Positions 57,982-64,000 of a stretch of 64,000 nt of DNA are shown one piece after another (position 1 is the stretch's first letter; each line of letters begins with the position of its first letter). The stretch spans positions 30,842 to 94,841 of the forward strand of contig NZ_FRFC01000009.1 of assembly GCF_900143675.1 (NCBI RefSeq). The letters run 5' to 3'. This stretch comes from Candidatus Nitrosotalea sinensis. Lineage in GTDB: Archaea; Thermoproteota; Nitrososphaeria; Nitrososphaerales; Nitrosopumilaceae. A program made the position numbers and the translations under genes. The notes beneath the pieces were generated by a model that was given only the letters and a program-made list of their open reading frames with translations, was not told the origin of the DNA and ran no database searches.

Positions 57982-59151
57982 TTAGCTCCAAACTTTTTCC
58001 TGGAATGTCCATTTCTTGTTTAGCAAAAAGTTTCCTACAGAAGCTACGGCAACTGCCAAGAACAAGGCTATCGAGTAATTCACATGTCGTAGCTCAACAA
58101 GACCATATACCATCAACAATTGGAATACTGCTCCTATTCCACTAAATCCTAAGAATAATCCATATTGGATAAGGGTTTTTTTTGGCTCAAATGTTCTATC
58201 TTCAAATGTCCAGACTTTATTCAAAATGAAATTGGTACTCATTGAGAAGACAATTCCGATCATTGTTGCATATAGATACCAAAGATTTGACAATACAGCG
58301 CCAAATAGAAATGATACAATATAGTTTACAAGAAGTCCAGAGGCTCCCACAGTATAGAAGCGTCCAGCCTTTGAGAGAAAGTGAACTGATGCACGTCTCT
58401 CATTTGTCTTGACAGATTTTCCATACCTGTACAACTTCCATACAGATTGCAGATATGCCACACTTACTGCTAGATCCAGTTTGCTTTTTCCGGTGGTGCG
58501 ATCGATAAAGTTGTAAGGGATCTCTTTTACTTTGGCATCTTTTGCTTTTACGAGGATTTCAAGAAGTACTTTGTATCCTATTGCATCAAACTTTATGTTG
58601 TTTACAATGTGTTTTTTGAATGCAAAAAATCCTGACATTGGATCTTTAATTTTTATGCCAAGCCCATGTTGAGCGATTTTAGTTGCACCTTTACTGATCA
58701 GTTTTCGTTTAAACGGCCATCCTGAAACAGAACCTCCTTCAACGTATCTGGAGGCTACAACTATATCACAATCAGGATTCTGTAGTTCTTCAACCATTTT
58801 TGGTATTGTTTGTGGAGGATGTGACATGTCACTATCCATTACAACAACTGCATCACCTTTTGCATGCTCTATGCCAGTTACAATAGCAGAGCTGAGACCT
58901 CGTTTATTTTCACGGCGTACTATATGGATTGGATATTCAGGGTTTTTTGAGTTGGCATATTCTTCTACAGTTTTGCTAGTACCATCAGGAGAATTATCAT
59001 CAACTACTATTACTTCTGCGTTCATATCTCGTGTAAGGGCAACACGCAAAGAATCAAGGATCTTTACGATGTTTTTTGACTCATTGTAAGTCGGAATTAC
59101 TATGGAAAGAGACTTGGTTTTAGAACGTATCTCTTTCTGGATTGAATTCAT
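57982..59151 (-). CDS. Family 2 glycosyltransferase (dolichol-phosphate mannosyltransferase type) with C-terminal GtrA domain
   Basis: A 389-residue fusion. Residues ~15-240 are a GT2 domain like DPM1: IVIPTYNESKNI, the DxD-type VVMDSDMSHPPQ, and KDPMSGFFAFKK. Residues ~265-385 form a four-helix GtrA-like membrane domain (FYTVGASGLLVNYIVSFLFG and ASVGNFLLNKKWTF). Such enzymes transfer a sugar from a nucleotide sugar to dolichol phosphate for surface glycan or N-glycan synthesis; GtrA may flip or anchor the product. It stands between sufB and hemD. Confidence 0.92.
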   Translation of the reverse strand: MNSIQKEIRSKTKSLSIVIPTYNESKNIVKILDSLRVALTRDMNAEVIVVDDNSPDGTSKTVEEYANSKNPEYPIHIVRRENKRGLSSAIVTGIEHAKGDAVVVMDSDMSHPPQTIPKMVEELQNPDCDIVVASRYVEGGSVSGWPFKRKLISKGATKIAQHGLGIKIKDPMSGFFAFKKHIVNNIKFDAIGYKVLLEILVKAKDAKVKEIPYNFIDRTTGKSKLDLAVSVAYLQSVWKLYRYGKSVKTNERRASVHFLSKAGRFYTVGASGLLVNYIVSFLFGAVLSNLWYLYATMIGIVFSMSTNFILNKVWTFEDRTFEPKKTLIQYGLFLGFSGIGAVFQLLMVYGLVELRHVNYSIALFLAVAVASVGNFLLNKKWTFQEKVWS

Positions 59152-59197
59152 TACTCTATGTCATTTGCGGATCTTACTATTATTAAAATTGCGCACT

Positions 59198-59992
59198 TTA
59201 ACAAAAGCAACTTTTTATGGCCTCTACAGCACCTTGCACCGTGTGGACATCAGCAGTCAACGGTTTTACTCCAAATTTTTTAAGCTCATCTGCAGTAAAA
59301 GGTCCTATAGCAAGAGAAATTGTCTTCCCAAGATGACTTTGAAGCGTCTTCTCATCCATATCGGATGACATGATATCAAAAAATGCCCTTACTGATGAGG
59401 CACTGGTGAAAATTATTCCATCAACTTTGTTTTGTGAAAATAGAGTTTTGAATTCAGTCCAATAAGATAGAGCACTAGATGATTTTACATCATAGAGATA
59501 GATTTCTTTTACTTGAAGACCGATCTTTTCTAAGAGCTGTGCAAGAAATGGAGTAGATGCTCCACTTCTTGGAACAATTACTTTTTTTCCATCAGCATTG
59601 AGAAAAGTAAAAACTTCACCTACTCCCACTGAAGAAAATCTTTCAGGCATATGTGCTACTCGTATACCTTGGGATTCAAGAGCAGCTTTGGTTTTTGGAC
59701 CTACTGCTATTACAGTAGTATTTGTAACAGCAAGTCGTAGTTTTTCATATTTGGAAATTTTTTTTGCAGTGTCAAACAAGAGTGTTACAGCTTTTGAGCT
59801 CATAAATACAGAATAGTCAGGGTCATCTTTTTTTATCGCATCTAAAAACTCGTCCACCATACCATTTCCTTTACTTACAAGTTCGATAGTAGGCAGCGAG
59901 ATTGCTTTAGCTTTAGCTTTAGATATTAGAGTTGTAAATTCTGTAGAATCTTCCTTGGATCTAGTTATTGCTATTACTTTGCCTTGAATCAA
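59198..59992 (-). CDS. hemD: Uroporphyrinogen-III synthase
   Basis: HemD closes and inverts ring D of hydroxymethylbilane. 264 residues, two Rossmann-like halves. Low sequence conservation is normal, but VIVPRSGAS, YLYDVKSS, DGIIFTSASSVRAF and SLAIGPFTADELKKFGVKP fit the family. It is adjacent (0-nt gap) to cobA and closes the hemL-hemC-cobA-hemD operon. Confidence 0.9.
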   Translation of the reverse strand: MIQGKVIAITRSKEDSTEFTTLISKAKAKAISLPTIELVSKGNGMVDEFLDAIKKDDPDYSVFMSSKAVTLLFDTAKKISKYEKLRLAVTNTTVIAVGPKTKAALESQGIRVAHMPERFSSVGVGEVFTFLNADGKKVIVPRSGASTPFLAQLLEKIGLQVKEIYLYDVKSSSALSYWTEFKTLFSQNKVDGIIFTSASSVRAFFDIMSSDMDEKTLQSHLGKTISLAIGPFTADELKKFGVKPLTADVHTVQGAVEAIKSCFC

Positions 59993-60733
59993 TTATCTCC
60001 ATCCTATTTTATCAGCAAGTTGTACTACTTTTCCTACCACAATTATAGATGGAGGTCGTATTTTTGCATCATTGATTTTTTTCGAAATATTTACAAGAGT
60101 ACCCTTGATCATTTTGTGTTCATCAGTAGTACCATTTTGAATGACAGCCACCGGAGTATTTTTGTCTAGTCCACCACTGATTAATTTTTTTGAGATAATA
60201 TCAATTCTAGACAATCCCATCATTATTACAATGGTGTCAACAGATTTTGCAATTTTTTTCCACTCTACGACTCCTTTTGTTTTCTTGGCATCCTCATGAC
60301 CAGTCACAAATACTACAGATGAAGCATAATCTCTATGAGTCAACGGGATTCCAGAATATTCGGCAGAGCCAATTCCAGATGTGATTCCTGGAATTATCTC
60401 ATACTTTACTTTGTGTTTGCGTAAGAATTCTGCTTCTTCACCGCCCCTTCCAAAGATGAATGGATCTCCTCCCTTGAGTCGTACAACATTTTTATTTTTT
60501 TGCGCAAATTGTACCATAAGATCATTTGTGGTATCTTGATGTTTGTAGTCATCTCCAACATCTCTTCCAACATACATTTTTTGTGCTTTTTTTGGAATCA
60601 TTGAAACAATTTTCTTGCTTACTAGTCTATCATAGAGAACGACATCTGCAGATTTTATTGCCTCTACTGCCTTTAGTGTAATGAGTTTAGGGTCACCTGG
60701 ACCTGCTCCAACAATGAAAACTTTACCAGTCAT
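59993..60733 (-). CDS. cobA: Uroporphyrinogen-III C-methyltransferase (SUMT)
   Basis: A 246-residue SUMT that methylates uroporphyrinogen III at C2 and C7 to precorrin-2. Marks: VFIVGAGPGDPKLITLKAVEAI at the N-terminus, LYDRLVSKKI, RLKGGDPFIFGRGGEEAEFL and PGITSGIGSAEYSGIPLTHR. Single-domain type, so the dehydrogenase step is done by the separate sirC-like protein in cluster I. Overlaps hemC by 4 bp. Confidence 0.96.
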   Translation of the reverse strand: MTGKVFIVGAGPGDPKLITLKAVEAIKSADVVLYDRLVSKKIVSMIPKKAQKMYVGRDVGDDYKHQDTTNDLMVQFAQKNKNVVRLKGGDPFIFGRGGEEAEFLRKHKVKYEIIPGITSGIGSAEYSGIPLTHRDYASSVVFVTGHEDAKKTKGVVEWKKIAKSVDTIVIMMGLSRIDIISKKLISGGLDKNTPVAVIQNGTTDEHKMIKGTLVNISKKINDAKIRPPSIIVVGKVVQLADKIGWR

Positions 60734-61665
60734 TTAGCATTCCACTCCTCTACTTTTTCTCTCCAATTCATCGCAATATCAGCAATTCCTTTTTCTTTAA
60801 GTTCTGCTGCAACCTCTCTACCAAGGTCATTTGCTTTTCTTGCATCAGAGTCTTTTTCCACCATTATTGACTTGCTCCCATCTACAGAATATACTATTAC
60901 TTTTAATCGTAGTCGATCATTTTCTTTGTGAGCAAATGCACCCACTGGAAATCTGCATCCAGAGTCCACAAACATGGAAAGAGCCCTTTCTGCCTCAATT
61001 GCATTCCTAGTTTCAGGATCTTCGATCTTTTTCAAGAGTTCTATTAGTTGCAGATTATCTCTTCTCGATACGATTCCAAGAGCACCCTGTCCAGGTGAAG
61101 GAGGAAATGTATCCATCGGCAACCTTTGGAATTGTACATCTAGATTTAATCTAGAGATTCCGGCCTGTGCCAAGACCACACCGTCAAATTCTCCATTTTT
61201 CACCTTTTGTATCCTTGTTTCAATATTTCCACGAATTGGTTTTACTGTGACATCAGGCCTGATTCTTCTGATTTGGACCGCCCGCCTAAGACTGCTTGTT
61301 CCAATTATTGCTCCTTTTTTTATGGTTTCAAGCGTATTTGCATCATTTGTTATAAAGACATCATTTGCTTCCTCTCTTTTTGGAATGCATGCTAATACCA
61401 AGTCATCTGGAAGCTCTGCAGGTACGTCTTTTAGACTGTGTACTGCAAAATCAACTTTTTTTTCGGCAACTGCCCTGTCAATTTCTTTTTCAAATATTCC
61501 TTTTTGATTTATGGTAAAAAGCGGACGTGCGTCAGTATCACCCTGTGTCTTGATAGTGATTATTTGAAATTCTGCATCGGGCAATTTTTTTTTAATTTCA
61601 GATACAACCCATCTTGTTTGAGTCAGTGAGAGTTGGCTCCCACGTGTTCCGATTGTATACATCAT
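60730..61665 (-). CDS. hemC: Hydroxymethylbilane synthase (porphobilinogen deaminase)
   Basis: HemC links four porphobilinogens. 311 residues. The dipyrromethane cofactor cysteine is C237 in VDSGCRFPVGAFA; substrate-binding residues lie in IGTRGSQLSLTQTRWV, HSLKDVPAELPDDL and GTSSLRRAVQIRRIRPD. Overlaps hemL upstream and cobA downstream by 4 bp each. Confidence 0.97.
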   Translation of the reverse strand: MMYTIGTRGSQLSLTQTRWVVSEIKKKLPDAEFQIITIKTQGDTDARPLFTINQKGIFEKEIDRAVAEKKVDFAVHSLKDVPAELPDDLVLACIPKREEANDVFITNDANTLETIKKGAIIGTSSLRRAVQIRRIRPDVTVKPIRGNIETRIQKVKNGEFDGVVLAQAGISRLNLDVQFQRLPMDTFPPSPGQGALGIVSRRDNLQLIELLKKIEDPETRNAIEAERALSMFVDSGCRFPVGAFAHKENDRLRLKVIVYSVDGSKSIMVEKDSDARKANDLGREVAAELKEKGIADIAMNWREKVEEWNAK

Positions 61666-62939
61666 GATTTTATTGTCCTTAGAGCTTTTTCATATGCAGA
61701 GATTGTTTTGTTGAGATCTTCATCAGAGTGGGCATAAGATAAAAATACTGTTTCAAATTGAGATGGTGCAATAAAGACTTCATTTTTCAATAATGTTTCA
61801 AATAATTTCTTGAATGTTTTCATGTCTGATTTTTTTGCTGAAGTATAATCAACAACGGGGTTATCAGTGAAAAATATCTGGAACATTGATGAGATTGAAT
61901 TTATCTGATGCGGGATTTTCATGTCAGATGCTAAATCCCCTATTGCAGAAACTAGTTTTTTGCAATTCTTTTCTAGTTTCGGATATAGTTTTGATCTTAG
62001 TGTATTCATGGTTTGAATAGATGATATTCCAGCAGAGACAGATATCGGATTTCCAGCATAAGTGCTTGCCTGATACACGTTACCCTCTGGAGAAAGCATA
62101 TCAAGTATCTGACTTTTTCCGCCTACGGCAGCAATTGGAAAACCATTTCCTAGAGCCTTTCCAAGCGTGGTAATGTCAGGTTTTATTCCAAAGTATTTTT
62201 GTGCGCCTCCTGTTGACATTCTAAATCCTGTAACTACTTCATCAAAGATTAGCAGTGAATCATTTTCGGAAGTGAGTTTTCTGATATTTTGTAGAAAGTC
62301 TTTTTCTGGCAAGATAAGGCCCATGTTAGCAAGAACAGGTTCTACAATTACCGCAGCTACATCTTTTTCTTTTTCTAAAACATCCTGTAATTCTTTAATA
62401 TTGTTATATTGTACAACAAGTGTATTTCGAGATACTTCATCAATACTTCCTTCAGATACTGATATTCCAATATGCGCAGCACCAGATCCTGCTTTTACAA
62501 GCACATAATCATGCGCTCCATGGTAGCATCCTTCAAATTTTATTATCTTTTTTTTCTTTGTGAATCCCCTTGCAAGACGTATTGCAGTCATTGTTGCTTC
62601 ACTTCCTGTGTTTACAAGACGTGTCTTTTCCATAGATGGAAGATTTTTCGATACAAGTTCAGAGAGTTTTATTTCAATTTCAGTGGGTGCACAATATAGT
62701 GTACCTTTTTCTATTTGTTTTTTCACATCAGAAATTATTTCTTGGTGTAGATGGCCTAAGAGTAACGCTCCATAAGCATTACAAAAATCTAGATACTTGT
62801 TTCCATCAACATCCCACATCATGCTTCCCTTTGCTTTTTTTACAAAGAATGGATATGGTGGATAATATCTAACAGGGCTGTTTATTCCTGACGGAATGAT
62901 TTTTTTAGCACGCATGAACAGGCTTTTGGAACTTGTCAT
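61662..62939 (-). CDS. hemL: Glutamate-1-semialdehyde 2,1-aminomutase
   Basis: HemL turns glutamate-1-semialdehyde, made by HemA, into 5-aminolevulinate. 425-residue class III PLP enzyme. Marks: SPVRYYPPYPFFVKKAKGS at the start, NTGSEATMTAIRLARG, YHGAHDYVL, FDEVVTGFRMSTGGAQ and the PLP lysine in TLGKALGNGFPIAAVGG. First gene of cluster II. The 64-bp gap upstream separates it from the repeat protein. Confidence 0.96.
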   Translation of the reverse strand: MTSSKSLFMRAKKIIPSGINSPVRYYPPYPFFVKKAKGSMMWDVDGNKYLDFCNAYGALLLGHLHQEIISDVKKQIEKGTLYCAPTEIEIKLSELVSKNLPSMEKTRLVNTGSEATMTAIRLARGFTKKKKIIKFEGCYHGAHDYVLVKAGSGAAHIGISVSEGSIDEVSRNTLVVQYNNIKELQDVLEKEKDVAAVIVEPVLANMGLILPEKDFLQNIRKLTSENDSLLIFDEVVTGFRMSTGGAQKYFGIKPDITTLGKALGNGFPIAAVGGKSQILDMLSPEGNVYQASTYAGNPISVSAGISSIQTMNTLRSKLYPKLEKNCKKLVSAIGDLASDMKIPHQINSISSMFQIFFTDNPVVDYTSAKKSDMKTFKKLFETLLKNEVFIAPSQFETVFLSYAHSDEDLNKTISAYEKALRTIKS

Positions 62940-63003
62940 TTAGATAGAAATTAAGTATAATTGTATTATAAGCTAATGAAAATTACTAGATTTTGTCAAA
63001 AAT

Positions 63004-64000
63004 TTAGTGGAGTTTCGACTGGCAATTTACAACTGTATCTTTGGACGGGCTTCCAAGAGTACAAGTATTCTGTCCACTTCCACCTTGGATTATGTTGCTT
63101 CCAGTACCTACAGTGACCTGCATATTTCCACTTCCTCCTTTGATTATGTTATCACCATTTCCTGCATAGATGGTATTTGTTCCATTTCCTGCGTAGATGA
63201 TATTGTTACCATCACCTGCAATTACACAGTCTCCAGATGGACCTTCGTGGATTATGTCATTTCCGCCAAGACCGATTATTAGATTAGGTACTACAGAGCC
63301 TGTAAGAGTGTCACTTGAATTTGTACCCATCACCAAATTATATTCAGAAGATGGTTTACCACATGCAAGAATTGTAACAGTTTGATCTAATGTCTGACTG
63401 TTTCCAAACTTGTCAGTAGCAGTCCATTGTACTGTTGTTTTTCCAATATGGAACAATCCAGTGGAATTGTTCGTTATCTTGGGCGATGTATCAATTATGC
63501 CAGTTCCATTTGCAGTTCCTACAACAAGAGGAGTCTCAAATGCAGTTGCATCAGTAACTATATTCTGTGGAATTACTAACTTGGGTGGTGACTTGTCAAC
63601 TACTTGTACGATCTGGGTTGCAGTAGCTGTGTTTCCTGCTTCATCTTTTGCAGTCCAAGTTATTGTAGTATTTCCAAATTGAAATAGTGAAGGGGCGTCA
63701 TTTGTGATAGAAACCAACTGTACACCATCACTTGCAGTTGCATTTCCAATATTCACACTAGTTCCGGTAGAACTTGTGGCATTAACTATGATATTGTGCG
63801 GTGCAGTAATCTTTGGTGCAGTGGTGTCAACTACATTAATTATTTGAGTGGCATTTGCTTTGTTACCAGATGCATCGGTTGCTACCCACAATATGGTAGT
63901 CTTGCCTAGTGGGAATGTCTTTGATGCGTTGTTAGTGATAGTTACTGGTTGGATGTCAGTAGCTGTAGCATTACCTATTGGTACTGTATTGTCTTTGTGG
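63004..64000 (-). CDS. Secreted HYR-domain and RTX-like repeat protein, partial (N-terminus beyond the right edge)
   Basis: The frame is open to the right edge, so the N-terminus is missing; the visible part is about 331 codons. It has at least three tandem HYR (hyalin-type) beta domains of ~80 residues, each with a form of FxxGxTTxxWTAxDxxGN (for example FGNTTITWTAKDEAGN) and a following DxxxPxI linker. After them come RTX-like glycine/aspartate nonapeptide repeats (GLGGNDIIHEG, AGDGNNIIYAGNG, GSGSNIIQGG types), which in other proteins bind calcium. One Cys pair flanks the repeats. Probably a cell-surface or secreted adhesion protein. Confidence 0.85.
   Translation of the reverse strand, partial: HKDNTVPIGNATATDIQPVTITNNASKTFPLGKTTILWVATDASGNKANATQIINVVDTTAPKITAPHNIIVNATSSTGTSVNIGNATASDGVQLVSITNDAPSLFQFGNTTITWTAKDEAGNTATATQIVQVVDKSPPKLVIPQNIVTDATAFETPLVVGTANGTGIIDTSPKITNNSTGLFHIGKTTVQWTATDKFGNSQTLDQTVTILACGKPSSEYNLVMGTNSSDTLTGSVVPNLIIGLGGNDIIHEGPSGDCVIAGDGNNIIYAGNGTNTIYAGNGDNIIKGGSGNMQVTVGTGSNIIQGGSGQNTCTLGSPSKDTVVNCQSKLH

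Noticed and set aside
60974..61507. 177-codon plus-strand frame opposite hemC
   Set aside because: Fully inside hemC; no recognisable features.

Overview
The window reads as a contiguous, AT-rich chromosomal segment of a Nitrososphaerota (Thaumarchaeota) archaeon. Supporting signs are archaeal information genes (TFB, S8e, SRP19, Gar1, an OB-fold ssDNA-binding protein), the ESCRT-III-type division ATPase CdvC with an MIT domain, two intron-containing tRNAs, a thaumarchaeal PEFG C-terminal anchor on a secreted phosphate-binding protein, a fused siroheme decarboxylase (AhbA-AhbB), and several tiny zinc-finger proteins. I see no insertion sequence, phage, CRISPR array or rRNA. Genus cannot be fixed by reading alone.

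Layout. 1-6 kb: a partial gene cut by the left edge, intron-containing tRNA-Tyr, an Lrp/AsnC regulator, a TPR-receiver protein, scpA-scpB, rps8e-srp19, and gar1-tfb. 6-20 kb is a phosphate/polyphosphate island: two PstS proteins, PhoU, PstB, PstA and PstC on the minus strand; then an AbrB-PhoU regulator, a DUF47 PhoU-like protein and a Pit transporter on the plus strand; then a CHAD protein, exopolyphosphatase (apparently CTG-started), SixA and two tandem thymidylate-kinase-like proteins. A secreted phosphoesterase broken by one in-frame amber codon follows. 22-25 kb: a large unrecognised protein divergent from cdvC. 25-34 kb: an ABC exporter with a secreted/anchored partner, a PepSY-like exported protein, winged-helix regulators and small membrane proteins. 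Three copies of a 9-4-9 inverted repeat lie in front of three of these transcription units.

33.6-47 kb: sufC, a peroxiredoxin, tRNA-Leu with a 14-nt intron, a class III aminotransferase, an acyl-CoA dehydrogenase, an HD hydrolase, then heme/siroheme cluster I (hemB, hemA, sirC-like, ahbAB) and an operon of a chlorite-dismutase-family protein, a DUF1802 protein and an aldo/keto reductase. 47-52.7 kb: ssDNA-binding protein, PAC2 protein, a coiled-coil protein with a very basic tail, a PAP2-like membrane protein that has lost its catalytic residues, a long intergenic region with a strong RNA-like hairpin, and phosphoglycerate kinase. 52.7-58 kb: a suf operon (sufB-sufD-Rieske-sufS-sufU). 58-63 kb: a DPM1/GtrA-type glycosyltransferase and cluster II (hemL-hemC-cobA-hemD). 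The right edge cuts a secreted HYR/RTX-like repeat protein.

Together the genes cover high- and low-affinity phosphate uptake plus polyphosphate turnover, Fe-S assembly (sufC lies about 19 kb from the rest), and nearly the whole route from glutamyl-tRNA to siroheme and decarboxylated siroheme; the later radical-SAM heme steps (AhbC/AhbD) are not in the window. Spacing is tight, with many 4-bp overlaps and convergent gene ends overlapping by 4-11 bp.
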